From Linanthus parryae (Eukaryota > Streptophyta > Magnoliopsida > Ericales > Polemoniaceae), in NCBI GenBank assembly GCA_023055425.1, contig JALGPY010000005.1:81757495-81821494 (forward strand): a stretch of 64,000 nucleotides of DNA, read 5' to 3'. Shown one piece after another: positions 10,651 to 22,701 of this stretch (its first letter is position 1; each line of letters starts with the position of its first letter). The notes under the pieces are model-generated. The model worked only from the letters and a program-made list of their open reading frames with translations, had not been told where the DNA came from and made no database searches. Both the position numbers and the translations under genes were made by a program.

Positions 10651-11896
10651 ATGATCAAACAGTAAAGTAAAGAACACAAAGCAATTTACATAGTTCAGTC
10701 CCAATGGACCTAATCTCTGCCTAAGGGATGTAATCCCACCAGGATTGGGCAAACACTTCTTATTACGCACACAGAAACAACCCTAGATCTTCAAGACTAA
10801 GTGATTTCCCGTACACCTATACAGCTTGTGGTTCCAAACCTATCAAGTTCCAGCTACTAACTGTTGAGCTAACAAGAACCTCTTGTTTTTCACTTGAACA
10901 ACCAACCCCTAGGTTATGTGAGGTTTAAGATAATCTAAAGATACACATATAGAAGTACAAATGAAGAACACAGTAAAAATATGAGCTGTTGAAGCCTGGA
11001 TGTGTTCTTCTGGAATACTGGATTGATTTGATCTTCTGAAGTCTGGAATGAAGCTTGAATGATTGTGTGTTTGAATGAATGATCTCCCACGAATTTGTCA
11101 CACCTCTCTGAGTATTCTGCAAGCCTCTCTATCCTTCAAAATTCAAACCAGTCTCTTTTATCCACAACTGCAACTGATTGAGAGATTTTAGGATCTTAGT
11201 ACGTACAAATCCTCTTTCTGTTTTCAACTGAAATTCAAACAACTGTAAGTGGATATCCGTTTGAGTTTGTTGAGATTGCTCCTGCACGTTTAACAACCCT
11301 ACAACACCATTGAAACAAAGCAACAACAAAATCCAGAAAGATAACAGTGCTATGACTGTTTGGTTATCCAGTTTCTGATAAAACTGTTTAACAGAATAGG
11401 ACAATAACCTGTATAACTTCTAAATCATATGAATCATGAAAAACAAGTTTAAGACTCTTAGAAGTGAGTAAATAATCACAATACTAAGAATCACAACCTG
11501 AAAGAAAGAATCAACTTAGTTCTGTAAAAAATGTCAGCAGCTCAAGACACATCTCAAGGTCTTGGAGCTCTGAACCTGCTTCACAGATATTCAATGTTAA
11601 ACCCAGATAACTTTGATTCTTCCTGTTTTGATCATCTGCAATTGTGTTAGATATATAAATAGTGTAATCCATAAGTATATGCAATAAATCCCTGATCTGT
11701 ATAATCAGATATCCAATCTGCAACACAGAACTGTTATAACATATAGCAGAATAGAATAACTCTCAAGGCTTTGAAGTTCAGTCAATATCTCAACGCCTTG
11801 GAAAAATTGAGATACATTGCTTATGTCTTAGTCTTTGTCTTTGATCACTCAAAACAATTACCAACCAAAACACATTCAAGGGTGTCTGACTCAACA
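10651..11896 (-). repeat. SIRE-type Ty1/copia LTR, truncated by insertion of element A
   Basis: Reverse complement of most of the solo LTR at 16013-17517. Read on the - strand it starts TGTTGAGTCAGACACCC at 11896 and ends at 10651 in the middle of the sequence corresponding to about 17255, exactly where the element A LTR begins. It contains the family palindrome in decayed form (TCAAGGTCTTGG near 11553, TCAAGGCTTTGA near 11763). Its outer edge at 11896/11897 falls in the TATA region of an Angela LTR. Confidence 0.85.
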
Positions 11897-12311
11897 AAGA
11901 ACACTTCTAGATTATTTTCTCCACACACATCTATATGATAGGAGTAGGAGAGAATAAAACAAGGAGAGAGAAAGCGCATAAGGAGGCCGAACCCCTTATG
12001 CCGCCCCCTCTACCCGTCGGCCACCAAGAGGGTCCAAAACCTCTTCCTTGGTGATTGGTTGCATGATTCCTTCATCCTCTTCCATTCTTCCTAGCTACCA
12101 CAAGGAGTTGGAGGATATAGATCTCACCTCTAGGCGTGCATCAACCGTATAGACGTGACACAATTCTCATGACAAGTCATCACAGGAGACCTCTAAGGTG
12201 TTTTACTTGTTTCTTCCCTTACCATCGTTATGATTCTCTTTTTGTGATCCTTGGAGGGCCTTGAATTGATAATTCTTTCTTCCGCTGCGCATCCATAATC
12301 GAAACCCTACA
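11897..12311 (+). repeat. Angela/BARE-type LTR-1, 3' part only
   Basis: Begins at AAGAACACTTCTAG, corresponding to 20015 in LTR-2, immediately 3' of that LTR's TATA box, and ends GAAACCCTACA at 12311 next to the primer site. The 5' part was displaced by the SIRE LTR and lies left of the window. It contains the C-rich GCCGCCCCCTCTACCCGTCG block shared by all LTRs of this chain. Confidence 0.85.
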
Positions 12312-12325
12312 GTGGAATCAGAGCC
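12312..12325 (+). promoter_or_regulatory. Primer-binding site, Angela unit 1
   Basis: GTGGAATCAGAGCC directly follows the LTR end. Sister units read GTGGTATCAGAGCC, complementary to the 3' end of initiator-Met tRNA; this copy has one T-to-A change. Confidence 0.8.
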
Positions 12326-14100
12326 ACATTTCGTAGAACATAGACATGGTTATGTGTTACGTTTTGATAGTTTTACACTTTCAATTTATTGTTTATTGCG
12401 TAAACAAGACAAATCAAGCATATGATGCAATTTTTCAATAATCAAACATAACAAGACCTAGTTTTTGCATTGGATGCATGAATTAGTGAGTTTAAGATAT
12501 TTCAGGATCTTAGATCTAGGTTTGGGCACCAATTTGGAAACTAGTTTCAAATTTTGAAACTTTTCTGACTTGGGGAACAAGGAAGGAGTTGTTTTGGAAA
12601 CCACTAAGGAGGTTCGACCCCTAGGGACCGCCCCTCCCCTTCCTTGCCGCCCAATCCACCTAGGCCGAAGGCCTAGGCGGTCGGCCAAGCCCTAGGGTTG
12701 GGCCAACCGGCCTAGGCTCGGCCCGGGACGGCTCAAATAGGGTTCAACCATTAGATGGTGGGCCCCTTGGACTGTTTTAACCCTATAAATCCTAAAATCA
12801 ATTAAAAATTGACCAAGCGCGTTAAATTTGGATTTTAACTGTTTATGTGCAAATAGAATGGTGGTTGGATATGGCCTTAGGATGTGGTTTGATGTGATTG
12901 TTTAAATTTTGTGGTTTGGTTTACGGCCTGCGAGCTGATCAATTAATATAATAATTAATTAGGTTTTATGGCATGCGAGCCATTTTTTTTTCTCAACTTT
13001 TGAGATTTATTTTATTTAGTATAGTTGTTAGCTAGTGCTAGATAGAATAGATTATTAGCCAAGATTGAAGAAAAAGAAGCCCGAAGCCAAAGGAGCCACA
13101 AAAGATGGAGCATGGAGCATTCCACATGACTATGAAGGGTGAGCCAAAAGATGAAGACGCATGGAGATGTGCTTGCTTTTAGGGTTCATAGATATTTCTA
13201 TTGGCTTGGAAATATCTTAGTCTAGAAAAAGGCCATATCCAAATCACGGTTTTATTATTATTTTGTGGTTGTTTATTTTTCTGTCTTATTATTTTGTGAT
13301 CGGTATATGATGATGCATGCAATTAGGATAATAAGATAATTAGACAACCCGGATCTTTTATTTGGAGTTGTGCCCAAACTCAAATAAGTAGATCAGTTGA
13401 TCTGGATCAACAACGCAATTTAAAATTTAAAATAAAATCCCTCAATTTAAATATTGCGTTTTTGCCTTCCCGTTATCTAGACACTCTTCATGATCATGAT
13501 TATCAAGCTCGTGCGTGCCAAAGCAGGGCGACTTGATTTATCACGATTGTGTTGCGATGACACAAGCAAGTAATGTGCAACTGTCTAGGTAAGAGGTTGG
13601 ACGCAACTAGGTGATTTTAATAAGATTAAAAGCCTAGAGGCAGACAGTTGGGATTATCCATAGGATGGATAAATAATGATTTATTTGCCCAATTGAACCA
13701 ATAGTTGCATAAAGATGCAATTTAAATTGTTCCTACCTAAATAACTAATTTTTGGTGACTTGCCAAAGCAAGCTAAAAAAAAGTGAAATATGGATCTTGG
13801 CCCACTAAAAAATATAATGATATTTTCCGCATTAATATGGAGGGTTATTAATCCGTAAAAAATAGTGGGAGCTATGTTTGACAACTTAAATCCTTGTTGA
13901 ATATCGTTATACGTCACAAACTTTGCATAAACCAATATTTTTGAATGCCCATGGCATTAAAACAAACAAAATATGACTTTACCTATCTTCTAGACTGGTA
14001 TAAAAAAAATTGAGAATTGTTCTCAAATAAAAGAAAATTGTTGTAAATCATAGAACATAAAGTTCTCTTCCCACCAACTACCAAAACACACTAAAACCTA

Positions 14101-14220
14101 ATGGAGGGAACATCAAAGAATGGTTCTTTGGATGTGACTTGCCTCATGTTAGCTGCCACGAACTCTGAGCTTTCGAAGGAAGATGAGAACATGGAGGCGT
14201 ATGATGTAGTCATACATTGA
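14101..14220 (+). pseudogene. Gag stub, Angela unit 1 (39 codons)
   Basis: ATG at 14101 opens MEGTSKNGSLDVTCLML and continues to EDENMEAYDVVIH before TGA at 14218-14220. ENMEAYD resembles the N-terminal part of Angela/BARE gag. Downstream bases still hint at the lost sense (KERARHERF in a shifted frame). Then a leader-like duplication replaces the gene. The same 120-base frame with the same stop is present at 24484-24603 and 31032-31151. Confidence 0.6.
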
Positions 14221-15239
14221 AAGAAGCTCTTTCAAAGATCGAGCCAGACATATAAGGTATTATGTGTTTCTCCACGTTACGTTCTCTTCCTTACCACTCG
14301 TCATGATCGAGATTAATCAAGCTCGTGCTTGCCAAAGTAGGGAGACTTGATTCATCAAGATATGACGGGACGACACTAGTTAGTAGTGTGTGACTGCCAA
14401 AACAAGAGGTAAAACACAACTAAGTTATTTCAATAGGATTGAAAGCTTAGGTTTTTGGTGTTATCAATGAGATAGATGAAGAATAAAAGTAATTCACCCA
14501 AGTTGACCAAGAATTGCATTGGATGCAATTATAGTTTTGTTCAAAGGAGATTTACTCAATATGATTGAGGGTCACTAAACAAAACACTCATAAAGGGCAT
14601 AGGCAAAACTGTTAATGGTTAACGACATGGGTAAGGGCAAATGGTTTGCGCCGACCCCATGGGTATAAAGCAAGCTTGTTGCTAAAACCAAGTTGCCTTA
14701 AATTCCCATAGTTGTTGTAGAGGAATAGAGACTACCCAAAGGTACCTGGAAGTAAGTAATAAAGGAATTATGAATTCCAATCTGGGTATTTTGTTATAGA
14801 AATCAATATGTCTATCTCATAATCATAAGTATATGATACTACATGAGGATCTCACATTTATAGAAGTGTGGAGGATCTCAAGAGATGAAGACAATTGGAT
14901 AAGGAAGAAATAAACCTACACGTGGGCAATGAAGCAAGGGGTTGCTATTAAGCCGTAGAGAATCATTTCTACCTTTAAGAAATTGTTCATGAATTAGACA
15001 AAATTGATTATGTCCCTGCTATGAGTAGGATCATTATCATATTTCTTGTTTGGACAAGAAAGCTCTCTATCATAATAAAGGACAAATGTTTTTCCATTTA
15101 TTATGATATGCATTATTGTAATGTATTTTTTTCTAATGGATTATATATCCTTGATCATGATATTTTCATCTATAACATTAATACCAAGAAGTTTACATAT
15201 AATGATATGAACTTCACTTTTCTTTAGTATTATTGTTTA

Positions 15240-16012
15240 GGCCACATGAATAAGAGATACATATCTAGAACTCCATATGATCTGTTGGGAATCATACATA
15301 TTGTTGTATGAATTCCGCTACGCACAAATGCTATAAGATGGTTTTCAGAACTTCATCATATTTTCTGATGGGATCAGAGAAATATGGATTTGTGTATCTT
15401 ATGAAGAAACAAATCAGAATCCTTTGAATTGTTCAAAGAATTCAGGAATGAAGTAGAGAACCAGCTTGGCAAAAGTATTAGGGCTCTACGATTGGATCGT
15501 AGAGGAGATTACTTGAGCCAAGAATTTGACAAGAATCTATGGGAGTTTTGGACTCGTTCCACCTAGCCCGCCACATGGGTTTGGCGTGTCTAAAAGGGAG
15601 TTCGGACCTTGTAGGACACGGTTTGGACCGTGATGATTCAAAAAGAACTCCCTGTTTACTTTTGGGGGCTATGTTCTAAATTACAACAAATTTTGCCGTT
15701 AACCTTGATCAATCTAAATCAATTATGAAAAACACCATATGAGATATTGAATAGGAAGTTTTCTAGTAATTCGTTTATAAAGGATTTGGGTTATGAAGTT
15801 TATGTAAATACGTTTACAGATAAACTTGGACCCAATTCGGATAAGTGTTTCATGGGATATCCTAAAAAGGATATTATTTTTACAACCCAATCGAGATCAA
15901 ACTGTTTGTTGCTCGAACCGCTATGTTTCTGGATAGAGATTGTCTCTAAAAGAAATAGTGGGAGGACAGTAGAACTCGAAGGAGTTCAAGAACCATCACA
16001 GAACATTAATCT
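15240..16012 (+). pseudogene. Integrase and inter-domain remnant, Angela unit 1
   Basis: Pieces recognisable as Ty1/copia pol: HMNKRYISRTP (pre-integrase region), YFIIF-like and NEVENQLGKSIRALRLDR-like integrase core near 15440-15510, then GPNSDKCFMGYPKKDIIF and ISKRNSGRTVELEGVQEPS-like linker between integrase and RT at 15829-16000. Compared with unit 3, bases after 15280 lack the segment coding CEICKTYLLGK, a deletion. Many stops and frameshifts. Confidence 0.6.
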
Positions 16013-17517
16013 TGTTGATTCAAAGACCCTTGAATGTGTTTTGGTTGATAATTGTTTTGAGTGATGAATGAAAAAGAAAAAGACATAAGCAGCAAAGCAG
16101 TTACTCCAAGGCCTTGAGATACTGACAGAACTTCAAAGCCTTGAGAGTTGTTTTATTCTGCTACATGTTCTAACAGTTCTGTGTTGCAGATTGGATATCT
16201 GATTATAGAGATCAAGGATTTACTGCATATACTTATAGTTTACACTATTTACATATCTAACACAATTGCATATGATCAGAACAGGAAGAATCAAAGTTAT
16301 CGGGATTTAACTTTGAATATCTGTGAAGCAGGTTCAGAGCTCCAAGGCCTTGAGATGTGCCTTGAGCTGCTGACTGTTTTTATAGAACAAAGTTGATTCT
16401 TTCTTGCAGGTTTTAATTCTTATTATTGTGATTATTCATTAAATTCTAAGAGTCTTAAACTTGTTTCAATGATTTATATGCTTTAGAAGTTATACAGGTT
16501 AATGTTATCATCTTTTAACGAGTTTTATCAGAAACTGGATAACCAAACAATCATAGCACTGTTATCTTTTTGGATTTTGTTGTTGCTGTGTTTCAATGCT
16601 GTTGCAGGGCTGTTAAACGTGCAAGAGCAATATCAACAAACTCCAACGGATATCCACTCAGAGCTGTTTGAATTTAAGTTGAAAACAGAAAAGAGGATTT
16701 GTAGGAACTTAGATCCTAAAATCACTCAATCAGTTGCAGCCGTGGATAAAAGAGACTGGTTTGAATTTTGAAGAGATAAGAGAGGCTTGAAGAATACTCA
16801 GAAAGGTGTGAAAAATTCGTGGGAGATCATTCATTCAAACACACAAGAATTCAAGCTTCAATCCAGATTTCAAAAGATCAAATCAATCCAGTTTCCAGAA
16901 GAACACATCCAGGCTTCAACAACTTATTTCGTCTACTGTGTTCTTCAATTTTACTTTAATCTGTGTATCTTTTGATTATCTTAAACCTCAGTTAACCTAG
17001 TGCTTGGTTGTTCAAGTGAACAACAACAGGTTCTTGTTAGCTCAACAGTTAGTAGCTGGAACTAGATAGGTTTGGAACCAGAAGATGTATAGGTGTAAGG
17101 GAAATCACTTAGGCTTGAAGATCTTGGGTTTTTTCTGTTTGAGTAATAAGAAGTATTTTCCTAATCCTGGTGGGACTAGATCCCTGAGGCAGAGATTAGT
17201 TCCATTGGGACTGAACTCTGTAAATTGCATTGTGTTCTTTACTTTACAGTTTGATTTTTATCTACTGCATACAACTCAAATCAAGCTAGGGTTCATAAGC
17301 TGTTTAGGATTGATTTTAGTTCAAGGCCTTGGAGCTTTCTATTTTGCCTTTGGAAGTTTCAGACAGTTTACCAAAATCTCAAGGCCTTGAGATTTGAGCT
17401 TCTCACAAAGTTATTTTGTTAAAATTTAAGTTTTGCAAAGGGTTTCCATACTCTATTCAAGCCCTACACTTCTAGAGTATCTAGGTCCTGTACTTTTTCT
17501 AACATTTCAAACTTTCA
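16013..17517 (+). repeat. Solo SIRE-type LTR (1505 bp)
   Basis: Starts TGTTGATTCAAAGACCC and ends TTTCAAACTTTCA. It is flanked by AATCT (16008-16012) and AATCC (17518-17522), a five-base target duplication with one mismatch. The unoccupied site is visible in unit 3 near 26480, where the flanking sequence runs on without the LTR. No internal region is present, so it is a solo LTR left by LTR-LTR recombination. It carries the palindrome TCAAGGCCTTGA or variants at 16106, 16341, 17321 and 17378. Confidence 0.88.
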
Positions 17518-18790
17518 AATCCTTTTGATGGAACATGAGAAGGATCACAAGGCGTTGTGGAACAACCTACTCAGATAATACAAGAACCTCGTAGGTCAGG
17601 TAGGATATGTCAAGGGACTAGAGAAATAAGGATTTATCATAACTCGTGATATATTTCTCATCAAGATGATCCTACAACCTATGATATGGCCACGGGTGGG
17701 CCATACTATCAGAAATGGATGGGAGCCATGTGATACAAAATGGAATCCATGTATACAAACAAATTATGGACTTTGGTGGCACCACCTGAAAGGTGCAAGT
17801 GGGTTATGAGGAAACCAACATGTGTGGTAATACGATTACCTTTAAGGTAAAATTAGTTGGGTAAGGATTTCTTGTGAGTTCGTAGTATAGACTATGACGA
17901 AATCTTTCCCTGTTGTGATCATAAATCCATTCACATCTTGCTTGTAGCAATCTGTCTATAGATTGAGTCAAGCTTCTTGGAGTTGGATTATTCTAATTAA
18001 TGATGCAATCAATGGTGTTTGGTTTCATCAAAATTGAAGATGAAGCTTGTGTTTACAAGAAGGTTAGTGGGAGCATAGTTATGTTTCTGGTCTTGTATGT
18101 GGGGACATACTAATCATTGGGGATGACGTCCCTACTTGGCAATCTTACGAAGATTGACTAGGGAATTAATCTTCAATGATAGACTTTGGAAAAGCAACCT
18201 ATGAAGATATATGGAGATAGATCAAGATGGATGTGCGGCTTAGGTCATAGTACATATATTGACAAAGGTGGTGAAATGGTTCAACATGTATAGAATATGG
18301 ATTCTACCTATGTCATATGGAATTGGTCTTTAGAAGACTAATTGTCTTACCAATTAGATTTGAAGGGACCATATGAATGAGATTCATGAGATAAGCCATA
18401 CCATGTACAAGGCCAGATGTGTCATAAGGTATGACACAAAGATACAACTCAAATCCGCGTGAGCGTCACTGTATAATTATCAAGATTATCATTAAGTACT
18501 TGATAATAACTAAATGATTAATTCTTGATCAATGGAGAATAGGAAGAGTTTACTGTAAGGGGTTACAGTGATGAGAACTTCCAATCTGACAAAGAAGATT
18601 TCAGATAATAGTCAAGTTTTATGTTTTGCACTGGTGGGAGAGACTGTGAGCTGGAAAGGTTCTGGGTAAGATTCAGTCACTTATTCTAACATAGAGGACT
18701 GAGTAAATTACTGAATGAGATGCACTTACTCAGAATATTAAAACTCAATCAAATTGTTGATGGAGGAGATATGAATATTTTCAAGGTACC
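17518..18790 (+). pseudogene. RT and RNase H remnant, Angela unit 1
   Basis: Decayed Ty1/copia RT: the EMADPDSEKW-like start near 17690, MESMYTN at about 17740, DYDEIFPVV near 17893, the thumb region KIYGDRSRWMCGLGHSTYI-like near 18208, and RNase H-like NP-E-HC-IIIKIIIKYL near 18455 with a GETVSWKGSG-like block near 18640. Frequent stops and indels; no frame longer than about 70 codons survives. Confidence 0.6.
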
Positions 18791-18887
18791 AGCAGAAGTC
18801 TCGCCCCTACGTAGCGTAAGCATGGAGGGCCGCTCTAGATCAATAGGAATATGATGCAGGAGATTGACTCTAGTGCACCTGAAAGAC

Positions 18888-20430
18888 TGTTGGAATTGTG
18901 CCCTAGAGGCAATCAATTTATTGTGACAAATATGTGGATTTACGATTCAATATGTTATCGATCTGGAGATATGTTAACACGAATGAAGTCCTTAGAATAT
19001 AAGTGTTATATTCTTAAATATCCCTAGTCGATTATAATGATTTATAGGTCAATCATCTATAGACTAGTATGGGGTTGGATTGATATGGAGATATCATGAT
19101 CCAACACATGGGTATGAATTAGGGTTAATGGCATACTGGATTGACCCATCTCCGAGAAGGCTACATACAAGTAATGTAAAGTCACAAGGGCTTCTCGCGG
19201 TGCAATGGTGTTGTCATCCTTTGACTTGTAGTCACTAGATCATCTAGTTGTGGAATATTGTGTTTTGGTAGCGTCAAACGCTGCACCGTGATTGGGTAGA
19301 TATAAAGGCGTGTACCGGATACACGAAGAAGCGAGATTAGAGATCGTAGTAGATAAAGATAGAATTTTTCCCTCCCACATAGCGGGAGCAAATATCTTAG
19401 GCCACTCGAGGGATACTGCTAATAGAATGTCTGGCAAGACTCAAATAAATCAATATAGGATATTGATGTTATTTGCACGAATAAGGCTATTCCCAGAATC
19501 GAGAAACTATAGATTGGATGTAGGAGTGTCACTTGTATGTCTCCTGTCCAATCTGGATATGGGGACAAAGGGAAGACAATACTTGCACAAGTTTTGTCAT
19601 GATGACTATTCTATTTGTTGGCTAGAATGGATGTCTTGCTAGAGGCCGCTTAGGATTAGTCAATTGTTACTACCAACTAAATAGAACCTATGGGTTCACA
19701 CGCCATATAGGGGTTAACAAGTGTCGGGAATTAATTAATTAATATGATTAATGAATTAGAAGGATCAGATCGCAAGAACTTGCTAACTTAGTAGGACTAA
19801 TATGCAAGTTGGACTAATTTATGTGGAGACATTAGTGGGATTTTCCAAGGTGGACTAATTCATGTAGAGACATGATTAGGATTAATTTTCAAATAGAACT
19901 AATCCATGTATGGACATGATTAGGACTAGTTTGCAAAAGGGACTAATCCTTATTTGAGTAGGATTAGGAGAGTGGTTCTTTGTGTAGTAGTACAAGGAGT
20001 TCTGGGACTATATAAAGAACACTGCTAGCTTATTTTCTCCACACACATCTATCTGATAGGAGTAGGAGAGAATAAATCAAGGAGAGAGAAAGAAACATAA
20101 GGAGGCCGAACCCCTTATGCCGCCCCCTCTACCCGTCGGCCTACCAAGAGGGTCCAAACGTCTTCCTTGGTGATTGGTTGCATGATTCCTTCATCCTCTT
20201 CCATTCTTCCTAGCTAGAACAAGGATTTGGAGGATCTAGATCTCACCTCTAGGCATTGGTCAACCGTAGAGACGTGACACAATTCACGTGACAAGTCATC
20301 ACAGGAGACCTCTAAGGTGTGTTACTAGTTTCTTCCCTTACCATCGTTATGATTCTCTTCTTGTGATCCTTGGAGAGTCTTTAATGGATAATTCTTTCTT
20401 CCACTGCGCATCCATAATCGAAACCCTACA
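18888..20430 (+). repeat. Angela/BARE-type LTR-2, complete (1543 bp)
   Basis: Starts TGTTGGAATTGTGCCCTAGA, the hallmark start of Angela/BARE LTRs, and ends GAAACCCTACA before a tRNA-iMet primer site. It therefore serves as the 3' LTR of internal region 1 and the 5' LTR of internal region 2. It holds a TATA box at 20009-20016 and the C-rich GCCGCCCCCTCTACCCGTCG block near 20120. The segment 19740-19990 contains several direct repeats of the theme GGACTAAT-ATGT-GACATGATTAGG. Confidence 0.9.
20009..20016 (+). promoter_or_regulatory. TATA box of Angela LTR-2
   Basis: TATATAAA in the context GGGACTATATAAAGAACAC. It is also intact in LTR-3 (22281-22288), degraded to TATTTGA in LTR-4 (near 28975) and cut through by a SIRE insertion in LTR-1. 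Confidence 0.65.
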
Positions 20431-20446
20431 GTGGTATCAGAGCCAC
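20431..20446 (+). promoter_or_regulatory. Primer-binding site after Angela LTR-2
   Basis: GTGGTATCAGAGCCAC, complementary to the 3' end of initiator-Met tRNA, directly adjoining the LTR end. Confidence 0.85.
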
Positions 20447-21727
20447 AGGTCGTAGAACCTAGACGTGGTTTATGTGTTACCTTTTGATAGTTTTACACTT
20501 TAAATTTATTGTTTATCGCGTAAAACAAGACAAATCAAGCATATGATGTAATTTGTCAATAATCAAACATAACAAGACCTAGTTTTTTCATTGGATGCAT
20601 GAATTAGTGAGTTTGAGAAATTTTGGGATCTTAGATCTAGGGTTTGGGAAACAATTTGGAAACTAGTTTCAACTTTGGAAATTTGTTGGACTTGGGGAAC
20701 AAGGACGGAGTTGTTTTGGAAACAACTAATGTGGTTCGGCCCCTAGGGGCCGTCCCTCCCCTTCCTTGCCGCCATAGCCACCTAGGCCAAAGGCGTAGGC
20801 GGTCGGCCGACCCCTAGGGTTGGGAAAACGGGCCTAGGCTCGGCCCGGGACGGCTCCAATAGGGTTCGGCCATTAGATGGTGGGCCCCTTGGACCGTTTT
20901 AACCCTAGAAATCCTAAAATCAATTAAAATTTGAACAAGCACATTAAAATTGGATTTTAACTGTTTATGTGCAAATAGCATGGTGATTGGATATGGCCTT
21001 ATGATGTGGTTTGATGTGATTATTTAAATTTTGTGGTTTGGTTTACGGCCTGCGAGCTGATCAATTAATGTAATAATTAATTAGGGTTTTATGGCCTGCG
21101 AGCCATTTTTTTTTCTATACCTGTGAGATTTATTTTATTTAGTATAGTTCTTAGCTAGTGCTAGATAGAATAGATTATTAGCCTAGATTGAAGAGAAAGA
21201 AGCCCGAAGCCAAAGGAGCCACAAAAGATGGAGAATGGAGCATTCCACAAGACTATGAAGGATGGACCAAAAGATGAAGACGCATGGAGATAGGTTTTCT
21301 TTTAGGGTTCATAGATATTTCCATTGGCCTAGAATTAGTCTAGAAAAAAGCCATATCCAAATCACGTTTTTGTTATTATTTTGTGGTTGTTTATTTTTCT
21401 GTCTTATTATTTTGTGATTGGTGTATGGATGACGCATGCAATTAGGATAATAAGATAATTAGACAACCCGGATCTTTTATTTAGAGTTGTGCCCAAACTC
21501 AAATAAGTAGATCAGTTGATAAGGATCAACAAAATAATATAAAATTTTAAATAAAATCCCTCAATTTAAATATTGCATTTTTGTCTTCCCGTTATCTAAA
21601 CACTCTTCATGATCATGATTATCAAGCTCGTGCATGCGAAAGCAGGGCGACTTGATTTATCACGATTGTGTTGCGATGGCACAAGCAAGTAATGTGCAAC
21701 TGTCTAGGTAAGAGGTTGGGCGCAACT
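20431..21727 (+). mobile_element. Angela internal region 2, truncated to its leader
   Basis: Primer site and leader closely matching 12312-13612, then an abrupt join at 21728 to the middle of an LTR. The join lies in the shared bases CTAGG/ATAGG, where the leader reads CGCAACTAGG and the LTR reads TATAGGATATTGATG. Everything from gag to the first half of the next LTR is missing, as expected for illegitimate recombination. No coding sequence. Confidence 0.8.
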
Positions 21728-22701
21728 AGGATATTGATGTTATTTGTACGAGTAAGGCTATTCCAAGAATCGAGAAACTATGGGTTGGATATACGAGTGT
21801 GACTTTTATGTCTCGTGTCCAATCCGGATATGGGGACAAAGGGATGAGACAATACTTGCACAAGGTTTGTCATGATGACTATTCTATTTGTTGGCTAGAA
21901 TGCATGTCTTGCTAGAGGCCGCTCATTATTAGTAAATTGTTACTACCAACTAAATAGAACCTATGGGGTCACACTTCATATAGGGGTGAACTAGAGTTGG
22001 GAATTAATTAATTAATATGATTAATTAGTTAGAAGGATCAAATCGCAACAACTTGCTAACTTAGTAGGACTAATATGCAAGTTGGACTAATTCATGTAGA
22101 GACATGATTAGAATTTGCCAAGGTGGACTAATTTATGTAGAGACATGATTAGGATTATTTGCAAAAATAACTAATCCATGTATGGACATGATTAGGACTA
22201 GTTTGCAAAAGGGACTAATCCTTATTTGAGTAGGATTAGGAGAGGGGTTCTTTATGTAGTAGCACAAGGAGTTGTGGGACTATATAAAGAACACTCCTAG
22301 CTTATTTTCTCCACACACATCTATATGATAGGAGTAGGAGAGAATAAAGCAAGGATAGAGAAAGCAACATAAGGAGGCCGAATTCCTTATGCCGCCCCCT
22401 CTACCCGTCGGCCACCAAGAGGGTCCAAACCCTCTTCCTTGGTGATTGGTTGCATGATTCCATCATCCTCTTCCATTCTTCCTAGCTATCACAAGGAGTT
22501 GGAGGATCTAGATCTCACCTCTAGGCGTGGATCAACCGTAGAGACGTGACACAATTCACGTGACAAGTCATCCCAGGAGACCTCTAAGGTGTGTAACTTG
22601 TCTCTTCCCTTACCATCGTTATGATTCTCCTCTTGTGACCCTTGGAGAGTCTTGAATGGATAATTCTTTCTTCCGCTGGAATCCATAATCGAAACCCTAC
22701 A
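21728..22701 (+). repeat. Angela LTR-3, 3' two-thirds only
   Basis: Matches LTR-2 from about 19458 to its end (GAAACCCTACA). It starts at the deletion join described for internal region 2. The TATA box is intact at 22281-22288 and the C-rich block lies near 22390. A primer site GTGGTATCAGAGCCAC follows at 22702-22717. Confidence 0.85.

Larger units (their letters stand above)
12312..18887 (+). mobile_element. Angela/BARE-type Ty1/copia internal region 1 (decayed), carrying a solo SIRE LTR
   Basis: Internal region between LTR-1 and LTR-2, about 5.07 kb without the SIRE insert. Order is primer site, leader (12326-14100) with a GC-rich block near 12600-12740, gag stub, integrase remnant, RT/RNase H remnant and LTR-2. 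Protein matches are visible only in pieces and in shifting frames, so it is long dead. The leader segment around 13487-13840 (TCATGATTATCAAGCTCGTG and onward) recurs in diverged form after the gag stub at 14295-14640. Internal region 3 is a close relative. Confidence 0.8.

Noticed and set aside
11129..11404. 91-codon frame with a hydrophobic segment in the SIRE LTR, with a counterpart at 16502-16771
   Set aside because: Lies within LTRs. The two copies differ by many amino-acid changes and diverge completely at the C-terminal end through a shift; LTR F has no counterpart.
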